A DNA stretch of 64,000 nucleotides from Plantago ovata (GCA_028274465.1 CM051455.1:69918985-69982984), one strand, 5' to 3'. Positions 23,336 through 34,620 are shown, counted from the first letter of the stretch. Made by a program: numbers and translations. The notes: generated by a model from the letters alone, not told the origin.

Positions 23336-25205
23336 GGTGTAGTTCTACCCATCATTGGATTATCGGAGGGGAGTAGCTCCTCATCGTCAACCAGGAAGAA
23401 GAAGGCTAAGTTTGACCCATTTGCGAACCTACCTGCTGATGGTTGCCCATATGTGACGCCGACCCTGGGTGCCATGTATAAGGGGAAGCCTGTTCTGTTC
23501 CCTAACGGGAAAGCTGCGTAAGTACACTTTCTGCTGTTTAGTTTATTGTTTAACTTGTGACATATTACGTATACTTTATTATGCTTATTCATTCTTATTT
23601 GTATTTAACAATCATAATAGGTTTTACCCTGCATCTGCCCATTCGAGGATCGGTGACATCATCACCCAGAAGTTCATCGCTCCAACACCGACTGAGGACC
23701 GTGGTGGGGAGAAGTGGTCAAGGCTGCCTGACCATGTCATTGGCTTCTACTTCGATGAGCTGCGGGTATTGTAACAATCTTAAATGTTTAGTAAACGTTA
23801 TTTTATTTTTATTCTAAATTTACGTGAGTGGTATGTTAGCCACTATATTTGGGTGATATGTTAGTCACCATGTGTTAGTTGTTTTTTTAGGGCAATGTGA
23901 GTGGTATGTTAGCCACAATATTTGGGTGATATGTTAGTCACCATTGTGCTTACGTTGATCTTGTTCTTGTTGTATTGATTGTTGTGTCGTTCTAAATTGT
24001 GACCTTTGGTTGTTTTGGTGGTTAGAAACACTACTACTTGCCAAACGTGCTATTGAACGAGCTTTGGTTTGTTTTCAACACTGTTGGTGCTCGTTGTTAC
24101 CGAGACAAGGTCCACGACCTTAAGGAGTCTCGAGTGAAGCCTAGATTCATCCACGACAGCGAGTGGCCTCTGTGGTTGGCTTACTGGAAGACACAGGATG
24201 CCGAGGACCTAGCAGATCAGAACAAGAAGAATCGAGTACGGGCGGACAGAAGCAGCTCCGGTGAAGACGAGGACTATTCGAAGCACCATCTCGGCACACA
24301 GTCTCAGGCCACTCGTGACCTCAATGCAGTAAGTTAACTTGTGCTTTACTCCAGTCACTTTCAATATTCTTAAAATTTTATTGTAAACACTGACACTTAT
24401 TACTTTGCAAAATGAACAGAGGCTCACTGGACAAGGATGTGAGTCGTACTTGACCATGGTGAAAAATGCCAAGTTCAAGAACGGCAAGTGGACATGCAAG
24501 AAAGCCAAGAAACTGAATGTAAGTACATAAATGAGTAGTTTGAGTTACTTGTACTGTATTTCTTTTTAAAAAGTTTCTATATGTATTGTAATATATCAAC
24601 TCATGTATTGCGTAACTGCTTGTAGGAGGAGGTTGAAGCTTTTTATAAGGTTAAGATGCAAGAGAAGGGTGACATACTTACGATGGAGGAAGAGAACGCT
24701 GTCTTCCTCGAGGTGAACCCTCCTGGCCCTAAGTGGTCGATCTATGGCTTAGGGAACTTGGGACGTTCTCTTGCAGCTGAATCATTTCAGCGCTCATCCG
24801 GTTCTACCTCCAGCTCAGATTCTCGATTGGCTGAGGAGATGGCAGCACTTAGGGCCGAGAATGCTAGGATGAAGAGCATTCAGGACACACTTGTGTCTCA
24901 GGTATATTCACTTGTATGCTAATATTATGTTGATATGTCATGTAGATGTATAACCACTTGTATGCTCATTTACATTGCTTGCATCTATCTTTCATATTCT
25001 TAACTACATCGATCATTACTTGTGTCAGGTGGAGACGCAGAATTTGGTGCTGAAGAAGCTGCTGGAGAAGCATCCCATTGGCATGGACCCGTTCGCAGAG
25101 GGAACTGTGTTTCAGACCGGGGAGGGGAGCCCTGGTACGGCGGGGAGTGCGGGTTTGCAAGGCAGTTCTCATGCTCCTTCGGGTTCCAGTGGTCGTCGTC
25201 CCTAG
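23336..25205 (+). CDS. Transposase_24 / TNPA-like protein of CACTA element (5' partial, six exons)
   Basis: The open frame spans exons about 23336-23517, 23621-23765, 24026-24328, 24420-24518, 24626-24901 and 25029-25205. Every intron has GT-AG ends and the frame stays open across all junctions. Exon 1 starts inside the protein, with a Ser-rich stretch then DPFANLPADGCPYVTP. Later exons contain RIGDIITQKFIAPTPTEDRGG, KHYYLPNVLLNELWFVFNT, ESRVKPRFIHDSEWPLWLAYW, GCESYLTMVKNAKFKNGKW and a C-terminal coiled coil (LAEEMAALRAENARMKSIQD). This is the arrangement of the plant transposase Ptta/En/Spm family, an accessory DNA-binding protein rather than the catalytic transposase. The stop is TAG at 25203-25205. 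Confidence 0.75.
23824..23945 (+). repeat. 73-bp tandem duplication in CACTA intron 2
   Basis: The segment starting GTGAGTGGTATGTTAGCCAC recurs 73 bp downstream (23824 and 23897). Each unit contains two small palindromic pieces (GTGGTATGTTAGCCAC and GGTGATATGTTAGTCACC). Confidence 0.8.
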
Positions 25206-25410
25206 ATTTTGACGTTTTAGTTGGGCATTTGTGTCAAACTTTCACATTTACATTTGTAGTAAACGTTTTTCTATTGTGAAGAATCGAATTTTATTGAATT
25301 TTATTTTCAATTCAATTTTAATGATTTTTAATTTTTAGTACGTAAACTTATATTATTAAACAGGTTGTTGTACAATTATCAAGAAAAATAATAAAAAAAA
25401 AAAAAGAAGC
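25206..25410 (+). other. 3' UTR of the CACTA gene
   Basis: AT-rich, no gene. It ends in a long A-run at about 25391-25405, just before the subterminal repeats. Confidence 0.6.
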
Positions 25411-25739
25411 TACCGACGGATAACCGTCGGTAAGTCAACCGGTCATAACCGACGGATAAGTTATCCGTCGGTAAATGCCACCGACGGATAAATTTATCCG
25501 TCGGTCAGACGAATAAGGGCTGGTCAACGCCCTTATTCGTCAGTCCGCCGGTATTATCCGTCGCTAAATTTAGCGACGAATAAGAAACGACGGTAAAGGC
25601 ATTACCGACGGATAAAATAGCGACGGGCTATTTATCCGTCGGTAAGTGGTTGCCGATCCGTCGGTAAAGGCGTACCGACGGATCGTACCCCATTACCGAC
25701 GGATACCATCCGTCGGTAATGGGGCCGGTTCTTGTAGTG
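25411..25739 (+). repeat. CACTA subterminal repeats and 3' terminal inverted repeat
   Basis: There are many copies of CCGACGGAT and its inverse ATCCGTCGG, several arranged head to head (CCGACGGATAAGTTATCCGTCGG type). The segment ends in GGGGCCGGTTCTTGTAGTG. In En/Spm elements such subterminal motifs are TNPA-type binding sites. Confidence 0.85.
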
Positions 25740-26336
25740 TCTGGGTATGGATCCACTCTTGGTTCAGACTTCTAATAATGGTTTTCACCTTCTCAGAATC
25801 TGAATAGAGATTTCCAACTCCTAAGGCAGCCATCTCACTTACTAGAGTTGTGAATCTGAAATCCAAGTCTTCCAGTGACTCATTTGTACCTTGTTTAAAG
25901 TTCTGGAACTTTAACTTAAGCACTTCAAGTTGTTTTCCTTGGTTTTATCAGATCCAGCGCAAAGATCTTGAACCATTTTCCAAGCTTCCTTAGCAGTTTT
26001 GGCACCCCACAGTTTGCACTGTATAGTATCCGGAGTTGATCGAATGATGATGTTTCTTGCTTGACCATCAAGACGGAATCTTTTGGCTTCGTCGGAAGTC
26101 CATTCCTCTCTTGGTTTTGGAACGGCGGTATCAACCGGTTCTCCTAAGATAGTTTCCTTTCCAGCAGTATCTTTGGTTTTGTGAGGAAAGCTTCTCTCAA
26201 GTTTAGTGATCTTGATAGGTCCATCTTTTATGACAGTAACTATTTCATAACTAATGGCCTCAAGATGTAGCATCATTTTGTTTCGCCATTTTTCATAATT
26301 TTCTAGCTTCAGCAAGGGAGCAACTCCTAAAGACAT
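25740..26336 (-). pseudogene. gag fragment of copia X, interrupted by the CACTA element
   Basis: Reading on the minus strand from 26336, the start MSLGVAPLLKLENYEKWRN is followed by ARNIIIRSTPDTIQCKLWG and KTAKEAWKMVQDLC, the pattern of a copia UBN2-type gag. A frameshift near 25920 moves the frame, which then continues (FQNFKQGTNESLEDLDFRF, IIRSLNQEW) until it runs into the CACTA terminus at 25739. No knuckle, protease or pol of this element is in the window. Confidence 0.8.
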
Positions 26337-26434
26337 CCTGTCAGCAAAAGACTACCAAACTGATCAAGTGAGAGTCATTTACGGAAGGCACCTACGGCGA
26401 TCTAGGTTCAGTGCTGAAGGTTAAAGAACCTCCA

Positions 26435-26446
26435 GCTCTGATACCA
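26435..26446 (-). promoter_or_regulatory. Primer binding site, copia X
   Basis: On the minus strand TGGTATCAGAGC follows the LTR end CCAACA after two bases. This is the classic complement to the 3' end of initiator tRNA-Met used by copia elements. Confidence 0.93.
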
Positions 26447-26448
26447 CT

Positions 26449-27964
26449 TGTTGGTCCCTTTAAACAACAAGAAAAGACTGGAGGGGAGGGTGAATAGTCT
26501 TTTCAAACTTTCGTCGTTTAAAAACTTTCTCAGCAAGTGTTTATTACTTTTCAGTAATGAGTTTGCTGATACTTAACTTTCTCAGCAAGTACTAGTTACT
26601 TTTCAGTAACGAGTTTTACTGGTATTTTAAAAATAGAGTGCGGAAGTCTTTATACAATAAGTGCTTCTCAGAGAGTGCTAGTTTCAGCAAGTGAGCAGAG
26701 TGACAGTGTACAAATAGTTAAGCTTGCTGAAAACTAAATGCGGTAAAGTAAATAACACAAACACTTTTATAGTGGTATCTGAGAGTGGCGTAATCTTTCA
26801 ACTAATCCACTTTGTCCTTTATAGGACTAAATCCACTAAGATAAGCTTGAGGTTCCTTACAACACCTATCTATAATGATTCTTCAGAAACCAAAGCACAC
26901 TTGCTTCGTTTCCAACCTAACTAGAGAACGAAACCTTGTTCTCCACCAAACTTGGGATACTTAATCAGAAAAGCTAGGCTTGATTAATTCCCCCTGAATT
27001 TCACGCGTGAAAATGGTGTTTATCAGTTAGAGAGGTTTGGGATGAGATGACTTGAGTATAACTTATTCAGCTATAACAAGTTATCTAAAGAAACAAAACA
27101 TTGAATACTTTTCAGTAAACAAGTTAAGTTGTTTCTGGTGTCAAGACTTGTTCTTGTTCGAAAGAAAGAACACTTAACTAATTTCTTAGCCATGAATGTT
27201 CTACTTCTTCACGAGTAGCTTTTGTTTCAAGTTTAAGTCTTGGAACGGATCAATAGGCAGTAAAGAATATGGAAGATTGAGTGTTTAAGCACAAGTGAGA
27301 GTTTGATCATGTTGTTGACACACTTCAACTCTTTGTCGGATGACCTCTATTTATAGTGAATCAATAGAGCCGTTTGAATTTCAAATTCTAAGGCTTTGTT
27401 CCTTAAGATGTCACTATCTTGCTTTTGTACTTTCAGCAGCGTCCTTCATTTGTCTTCTAGTCTTCATGTTCTTCGCGAGCTTACTTTGCATTTAATGTTC
27501 ATTTGAATGGAATTCAAATGTGAACGTTGGAGTCAAAATGCAAGTACTTTCAGCAAGGAGGTCACATATGTATTTCAGCAAGCAGTCAATCTCAGTTTCA
27601 GCAAGCACAACCTACTCTGTCATATAGATTTTCACTTATGCAAGTTGTTGCTGAAATTTCCACTTTCTGAGCAACATGTGCTTTTGTAGATACCATCTTC
27701 AGAAATCTTCTTATGTCTTCAGTCTTCGAATATTTCAAGTTTCTGAACGGTTCTAGTGCTTCAATAGTTCATTTGTAAAAACAAAGTACATCATCAGCAA
27801 ACTAAAGCACCTAACTAGTACCTACACTAAGTCTTCAGCAAACGTTCCTCTTTTACAATGTCCTTAAAATTCTAAATTCCTATGGACCTTAAGAGTACTA
27901 GTTACTGGACTTTCCTCAATTTAGCATGGTTAATTGCTCATCAAAATTTACAAGTTTCCTAACA
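26449..27964 (-). repeat. 5' LTR of copia X
   Basis: It is 1516 bp. On the minus strand it opens TGTTAGGAAAC (27964) and closes GGGACCAACA (26449). It interrupts the RNase H of copia Y. The motif TTTCAGCAAG or CAGCAAG recurs many times (for example 26532, 26584, 27554, 27586, 27599). No gene is visible. Copia X's 3' half and second LTR are not in the window. Confidence 0.85.
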
Positions 27965-30900
27965 AGCTGTCAGTATACAAGGTTGCCGGAGTGGAATGAT
28001 CAATGCAGAAGTCTTTTAGGAGATATTTCAGCCACAAGATTTCACATGTTGTTGTAGATGCTGCTCTATACTCTGCCTCTGTACTTGATTTGCTGACAGT
28101 TGCTTGTTTCTTCGATTTCCATGATATCAGTGATCCACCTAGGAAAATTGTATAACCAGTGATGCTGCACCTTGTGTCTTCACAAGAACCGTGGTCACTG
28201 TCTGTAAAAGCTCTAAGCTTGAAATCATTTTCAGCTGGATAATATATGCCCTGACCAGGTGTCTTCTTGAGGTATCTTAAGACATGATGAGCTGCATCTA
28301 GATGTTTATGAGTTGGGCAACTCATGAACTGGCTTAAGGTCTGCAAGGAAAAACACAAGTCAGGTCTGGTTATTGTAAGATAAATCATCTTATCAATTAT
28401 TCTTCTGTAGACTTGAGGATCTGGTAGTAAGTCTTTGTCATCTTTAATTAGTTTTGTAGAAGAGCTCATTGGGAGATCCTCTGGTTTAGCTGTTGTATAG
28501 CCGGTTTCTTTGAGAAGATCAAGTGTGTATTTGCGTTGACATATAGTGATCACTTTGGTTGATATGGCCACTTCAATCCCCAGTATGTATCTGAGCTCTC
28601 CAAGATCTTTGATTGTAAATTGTTGATGTAAAAAAGTCTTAACATTTGCTATTTCTTCTAAACTGTTACCTGCAAGGATAATATCATCAACGTAGACAAG
28701 GAGTGCTGTAAAGTTATGATCAGTTTGTTTAGTAAACAAAGAAGTGTCAGCTTTAGATTGTTGATATCCCATTTGAATGAGAGTCTCTTGTAGTTTGAAG
28801 AACCACTGACGGCTAGCTTGCTTGAGTCCATAAAGACTCTCACTAGCTTACGAACTTTATTTGTTCCTCCTGTGTTATATCCTGGAGGTGGGGTCATATA
28901 GACTTCTTCTGTTAAGTCACCATGAAGAAAGGCAGTGTTTACATCCAACTGATGTAAATGCCAATTCATCTTACAGTAGTAAGTTTAATTGCGGGAGAAA
29001 AATTGTCGAAATAATCCAAATCGTCCTCCTGAGTGTATCCCTTTGCTACTAAACGTGCTTTATGCCGTTCTATACTTCCATCAGCTTTAAATTTCACCTT
29101 AAACACCCACTTGCAGCCGATACAATGTTTGTCTGGTGGAAGATCAACTAGCTGCCAAGTGTTTGTTTTCTCTAGTGCTTCCGGTTCAGAGTTCATGGCT
29201 TGAACCCATTCATCATGTTGAACTGCTTGCTTATAGTTCTTTGGTTCTGGTATTACAGTAATTGCTGCAGTGAAGCATCTATGTTCCTATGACAATCTGT
29301 CAGTACTCAAGAAATCACATATAGGATATCTTATAACTGATATATCAATCGATTTCACACAATTAGCTACTCTATCATTTGTCAAAGAAGGAGGTAAATC
29401 ATAATGATACATAGATAAATGAGTAGAGATATTTTGTACTCTTGTTGATCTTCTGATATGTTCTACAGGTAGAGTAACCTGTGCGGGATTCAAATATGAT
29501 TGATCTGATTGATTTGCAGTGTGATCTTCTGATGGAGTATGAACTGAGCTTTGATTCTCAGATGGAGTGTTAACTGCTTGATCAAATAGGTGTAGTTCTT
29601 CTTGTTCTTCATGAACTATATGATTCATCAGTGTGTCATCAATGTTGTTTTTGTCTGTAACAATATTCTCAGGTTGAATTTTGTTCTGTCAGAAGCAATG
29701 TTAGTAGACATAGGATAATCATACATAAATTGATCAGAAACAATATACATAGAACTATAAGTAGAAGTATCTTTATCATGATGAATTTGCTGAAAAGGAA
29801 ATATATCTTCAACAAACTCTACATGTCTGGAGATAAAAACTTGTTTATTCTGCAGATCAAGAAGCTTATATCCTTTGTATCCTAATGGATAACCAAGGAG
29901 AACACATTTGATAGCTCTTGGATCAAATTTTGTTTTATGTGCTGTGAGTGTAGCTGCATAACACAAAGATCCAAAAACTTTTAAATGACTCAAATCAGGT
30001 GCTTTTCCATACAAAACTTCATATGGGCTCTTATTCTGCAAAACAGGAGTTGTTAGTCTGTTAATGATATGACAAGCCGTTAGTACACATTCAGACCAGT
30101 ACTCAATGGGAAAATGAGACTGAAAGTATAAAGCTCTAGCAACTTGAAGAAGATGTTGATGCTTTCTTTCAACCCTGCCATTTTGTTGAGGAGTTTCAAC
30201 ACAAGATTTTTTATGAATAATACCCAAAGTACTGTAAAAATCATGCATGATAAACTCAGAACCATTGTCACTTCGGATACATTTGATTTTACTGCTAAAT
30301 TGAGTTAAAACCAGGTTGTAAAAGTGTAAGAGATGAATTTTTGTTTCTAACTTGCTTTTCATTAATTATAACCATGTGCATCTTGATTTATCCTCCATAA
30401 TTGTTATAAAATATATGTGTCCACTGTAAGAAGTAGTATGAAAAGGACCCCAGATGTCCACATGTATAAGATCAAACAAATTTTCAGAAAAACTAGAACT
30501 TTCATTAGAACTCAACTTTTTATGTTTACAAAAATGACAAATGTCACAAGAATTGAAATTGCTTTTACATGTTTGATCTATTACATGTGAAGAAACAAGT
30601 TTAGCCAGTGGAGCATGGCCTAGTCTAAGATGCCATTTAGTTGCAGAATCCATCTCTGAAGTCTTGTTATTTGTAGCAGTAAAAGCAGATGCACCATTGT
30701 GGCAATGTTCAGTGTGTAAATGATAGAGTCCATCTTTTAGTTCAGCAAAACCAATCATTTCTTTGGTTTCCTTGTCCTGTATATCACAATGAGTAGAATG
30801 AAATGAGCAAATAGTATTTTCATACTTTGCCAGATGAGGTACAGAAACAAGATTAAAGCTGAAGGCTGGAACATAAAGAACATTGTGAAGATTTAATTTA

Positions 30901-31190
30901 TCAGACACTTGAATATGTCCAGATTTTGTAGCAGTGATAGTACTACCAGTTGGTAGTTGAATGTTGACATGTACATCTTTTAGAATAGATGTGAATAATG
31001 ATATATCACAGACCATATGGTCAGTAGCACCTGTATCCAATATCCATTTTGATTTATTAACTGAAACAGAAGAAAGAGCATAACATGTCTTACTGTCAGG
31101 AGTAGTGGCATGATGCTGAGAATGTTCAGGTGAGATATGATCAGAGATGGCTATAGCAACTGAATGCTTTCTAGTAGAATTGTTGTTCAT
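27965..31190 (-). pseudogene. Copia Y pol: protease, integrase, RT, RNase H (truncated)
   Basis: The first frame (from 31190) has the protease motif WILDTGATDHM, a GAG-pre-integrase segment with CDICHFCKHKK and the first integrase Asp in HVDIWGPF. A TAA at 30363-30365 interrupts it. The same frame resumes with IRSDNGSEF (second Asp) and NGRVERKHQH (Glu). After a frameshift, a linker and two RT segments follow ([20 protein letters not shown], then [19 protein letters not shown]), and a further frame has YVDDIILAG and the RNase H motifs FTDSDHGSCEDTR and SKSSTEAEYRA. The protein ends at YTDS, where copia X entered. At least three frame changes and one nonsense codon make it inactive. Confidence 0.9.
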
Positions 31191-31196
31191 TTGAGC

Positions 31197-32411
31197 CTAG
31201 AACTTAGTGAATTGCAGGAACTGATTGTAGAGCTCAGGTGACATGTCTTCACACACCACATTCTGGCCTTGACTTACAGATATACTAGAATTTTCTGCTG
31301 CATGAGCTTGCCCTTGAGTTTCTGGCTGATTAATCTTTATGTGACCTTTAGGACCATCCCAGCCAGGTGGGTACCCTATCACCTGATAGCAACTTTTGTA
31401 TGTATGACCAGAAAAACCACAGTAGGAGCATTTAGGCCTGTTCTTCTCTTTGGTCATAGCCTTAAAGTGATTGTTCTTGGCCAAGCAAGCCATAGAACCT
31501 GTGTGTCCTGCAGTTGCTTCTGTTGAGTAACAGTGTCATTCCATCTTGGCTACTACCAACACCCATTGTCTGTAAGTTTCTCTGACTCTCTTCTTGAATA
31601 ACCACAACATACACTTGACTCAACGTTGGTATAGGTGTTTGCATCATCAATTGACTTCTAATTGTGCTATATGAATCATGCAATCCAACCAAGAATTTAA
31701 TGACAGAGTCTCTTTGCTGCAGTTGCTGCATCTCAGCTAAACCACCACACGTGCATCTATGGATAGGACGCCGACTGATATAGTCATCCCATACAGCTTT
31801 GAACTTAGCATAATAAGATGCAACAGAAAGATTCTCTTGTTTCATCGAACATAAAGATCTCTCAAGCGTTAACGCCCTAGGTCCATCACTCTTAGTGAAT
31901 CTAGTATGCAACTCTACCCAAAGATCTCGTGCCACGGTAAAAGAAAGCACACTTTGTCGTATCTCATCCGAACAAGAATTCAAGATCCAAATTAACACAA
32001 GGTTGTTGGCACGAACTCATGCACTATACAAAACAGGATCAAGCCAAGCATTAGGAGAAGAAATAGTACCATCCACGAATCCACTTTGTTTTTGACAGAT
32101 TACGCCATAAGGATGCTCTTGCTCCAAGATGTGTAATTCGTTGATGTCAATGGCTGAAGTGTGATTGCAATTCCAGGCTGGTCTGATGGGTGCAGAAAGT
32201 ATGGCGAGTGAGGGTCATCAGTAATCGCTTTTGGTGGTGTTGTACAACGAATATCTTGATCACGCCGATTCTCCTCATCACACCGATTCTGTTCGTCACG
32301 ACGATTCTGCTCATCGCCGGTTGCATTACGTTGATTGACGTCATCAAGGGAAATCTCCTCTGAAAGTCGATCATCCTCAGGGCGACGGTTATTTTCACCG
32401 TTTTGCGACAT
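31197..32411 (-). pseudogene. Copia Y gag
   Basis: From MSQNGENNRRPEDD (32411) a charged, low-complexity N-terminus leads to SPYFLHPSDQPGI and NYTSWSKSILMA, typical of copia gag. A stop near 32100 and a frame change separate this from 31998-31462 (WILNSCSDEIRQSV, ARDLWVELHTRF, SYYAKFKAVWDDY). A last segment from 31493 carries the zinc knuckle CSYCGFSGHTYKSC followed by GYPPGW. The gag is broken in at least two places. Confidence 0.85.
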
Positions 32412-32524
32412 AGCTTAAGATATTTCAGAGATTTCAATCGGAGTTGATCGAAAGCGAATTTGAATAAAGGCCAACCAGAATAAGTTGATGAGAATATGCG
32501 GAAGCTTGGATCGATCACCGTGAC

Positions 32525-32534
32525 GATGATACCA
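32525..32534 (-). promoter_or_regulatory. Primer binding site, copia Y (degenerate)
   Basis: On the minus strand TGGTATCATC lies 3 nt after the LTR end TTCTTCA. It matches the initiator tRNA-Met complement in its first eight bases. Confidence 0.7.
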
Positions 32535-32537
32535 TAT

Positions 32538-33723
32538 TGAAGAATAAAATTCTTTTATTGAAATGAATATTATGAATAGGGCTGAGCATCGGTCCAAACC
32601 CGGACCGAGCCGAAACGGACCGAACTATTATTGGTATACTTTTTGAAACCCGGAGACCGGCCGAATATAATCGGGTCTGACCCGGACCGAACTGAAAATC
32701 GATTAAGACCGAATCTCTGTCATATATATATATAGAAAAAGAAAAAAAAATAAAAAAGAAAGAAGGCAAGAAGATATGAACTATGAAGGACGAGAATGGG
32801 GGCAAAAGAAAAGAAAAAAGTGAGAAGTCTTCATATATGCACAGAAGATCCAAATCAATCCAAATCTAAGCTACCTCTTTCATCGTCCTTTTCTACTTAC
32901 TAGTTTCCAATCATTTCAATCACACTGCAATTCTAATTCTGACCTGTCTAGAAGTCTTAATCGACTTTAGACTTGAATACCCAAGACCAAGTCACTCTTT
33001 TCTTCCTTTCTTCTTCAAAGTCCAACTCCAATTCCATCCCCTTTGATCTTTTAAAAAAAAATGATTGAGTAGCATCAATAAAGTAGATCTGGGCACGCGA
33101 ATCCATGAGAAAGTGGCTGATGTGATGAAGATTGAAGGGGCAGCGACGAAGTGGAGAGGTGGAGGCGCGACGGTAGTGCGGTGGACTGGCGGCTCGGCTT
33201 GGGGTTGAGACTGAGAATTTGAGATGGAGACGTGGTAGGAGGTCACTTGTTTAGGGTTTGGGGAAAAACTGTAATTGAAGAGACTGGGGGTAGATTATTT
33301 TATATACACACAGAAAAACTAATTAAAAAAAAAAAAATCGGTCTATTCGGTCCGGACCGGAAATATCCGGGTTTGGATCGGAACCGGACCGAATCCGAAT
33401 TTCTGAAATTCCAAGGACCGAAGACCGGACCATATACGGTCCGGGCTGGACCAAATCCGAATATTCGATCCGGTTCCAGTCTGGTTTTCGGTCCGGTCCA
33501 CTTTCTGCTCAGCCCTAATTATGAAGATTACATAGAGGAATTGATCTCAGAATTAGGATGATCAATCTGAATAAAAAAGATAAAATGAAAGTAAGTTAGT
33601 TGTTCTGTTTATATAGTAGAGACAACCGACTTGTACAAACAAGAATGCATAGAGTACTACTCTAATGCCTAATTCCCAATTTGTGTAGAGTTCGTTTCTT
33701 CTTTCTTAAGTCGCCGTTCTTCA
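32538..33723 (-). repeat. 5' LTR of copia Y, split by an hAT-type element
   Basis: The ends are TGAAGAA (33723 on the minus strand) and TTCTTCA (32538), a perfect 7-bp inverted repeat. Removing the 941-bp insertion and one target copy leaves a short LTR of about 237 bp. Confidence 0.8.
32577..33517. mobile_element. Non-autonomous hAT-type element, 941 bp
   Basis: It is flanked by an exact 8-bp duplication ATTATGAA (32569-32576 and 33518-33525). The ends form the inverted repeat TAGGGCTGAGCA / TGCTCAGCCCTA. Subterminal CCGGACCGAA motifs and their inverse TTCGGTCCGG fill the first 120 bp and the last 180 bp. An 8-bp duplication, short inverted ends and no transposase ORF fit a non-autonomous hAT element. 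Short frames inside it, including a minus-strand one at 32992-33246, have no recognisable domain. Confidence 0.88.
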
Positions 33724-33728
33724 ATCCT

Positions 33729-34189
33729 TTGTAGTTCGTTCGTCGTTGTTAACTCACAGTATTCTCTCTCTATATATACGAAGATGTGTATGTATATGAA
33801 ATCTTATATACGTAGATTGGTGCGTAGTAGCAATGGTGACTAAACCCTCGCAGCACTGTATTTTCTCTCTCTAGCTAGCGTGAAATTGGGTTTAAATCTT
33901 AAAAAAAAGTGTTGCGCAAACTAATTAATCGCAGTATATACCATTACTTAATTATATGCGCAAACGACTCCGAAAGTTTTGACATTCAATTAATTACTAC
34001 TAAAGTCCTTGGTGCGTTTTGCTCAATTCTCCCATTTGCACTCTCGAACTGCATGTCCGGATCAAATTACACCTCAATTTCACATGAATTTGACCAATTT
34101 TTTATACATATGCTTCAGAAATATTGGTATTTTTCCTCAAATATGCACCGGTAGAATGGTTTTGTATATGTGTTTTGTCGCTTGGTTCT
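33729..34189. other. Unassigned AT-rich sequence
   Basis: I see no gene, LTR or repeat structure here. Short frames are not convincing. Confidence 0.5.
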
Positions 34190-34480
34190 AATTTCAAAAG
34201 AGTAAAGTAAATACGTTTTCTTGAAGTGTTCTGTAGTGAATAGTGATGCCACTGCTTTACCAGTAGAGAATTTTCTTGAACGAAATCGATCAGGCTTGTC
34301 AGTATTCCTCTTCCTGCCACTTCGGGTGGCTGAGGGACCTGGTGCAGTATTAATTGGTCCCTTTAAAGGGTCGTTGCTCAAGGGTTTTCTCGTGGATCTT
34401 CTTCTTCTAGGTTGGTCAGAGTACTCCTCAAATTTTACAGGATCCTCCTTCTGATCAGAAACTATCTTCTTAGCCAAGTC
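34190..34480 (-). pseudogene. Basic ORF fragment of unknown origin
   Basis: On the minus strand an open frame encodes HDLAKKIVSDQKEDPVKFEE followed by a very basic stretch (PRRRRSTRKPL, RSGRKRNTDKPDRFRSRKF). I do not recognise a family. It looks like part of a host nuclear protein exon. On its upstream side it is bounded by two units of the 58-bp repeat derived from an RRM, so it may have belonged to the same gene, but nothing proves this. Confidence 0.35.
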
Positions 34481-34482
34481 AT

Positions 34483-34620
34483 GGATGTGACGTGCGTGGC
34501 CTTGCACGAAATGATTTCGCAAACTCGATTTTCAAGTTCATTCCATGGAGCGCGTGGACTTTCACGAATCAGTTTCGCGAACTTGATTTTCAAGTTCATT
34601 ACATGGAGCGTGTGGCGTTG
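34483..34620. repeat. 58-bp repeats, two units
   Basis: There are two diverged copies of the unit containing CTCGATTTTCAAGTTCATT and CCATGGAGCGCGTGG. It is the same family as the six-unit array at 35870-36222. Confidence 0.8.

Larger units (their letters stand above)
23336..25739 (+). mobile_element. CACTA (En/Spm) transposon, 5'-truncated
   Basis: The 3' terminus reads TTCTTGTAGTG (ending 25739), the inverse of a CACTACAAGAA end. Subterminal copies of CCGACGGAT in both orientations precede it. The element carries a multi-exon Transposase_24/TNPA-like gene on the + strand. The 5' terminus, the DDE transposase gene and the left target duplication are missing. The left junction abuts the Athila 3' UTR, so this is a deletion derivative. 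The right end sits within the gag of copia X. Confidence 0.85.
27965..33723 (-). mobile_element. Copia Y (Ty1/copia), 3'-truncated by insertion of copia X
   Basis: On the minus strand the order is LTR (33723-32538), primer site, gag, protease, integrase, RT and RNase H, typical of Ty1/copia. The RNase H is cut at 27965 by the LTR of copia X, and the remaining pol and 3' LTR are absent. Its LTR carries an hAT-type element. Several stops and frameshifts show the copy is old. Confidence 0.9.

Noticed and set aside
23336..23360. 5' terminus of the CACTA element
   Set aside because: No CACTA end or inverted copy of the 3' terminus occurs here. The left side starts inside an exon.
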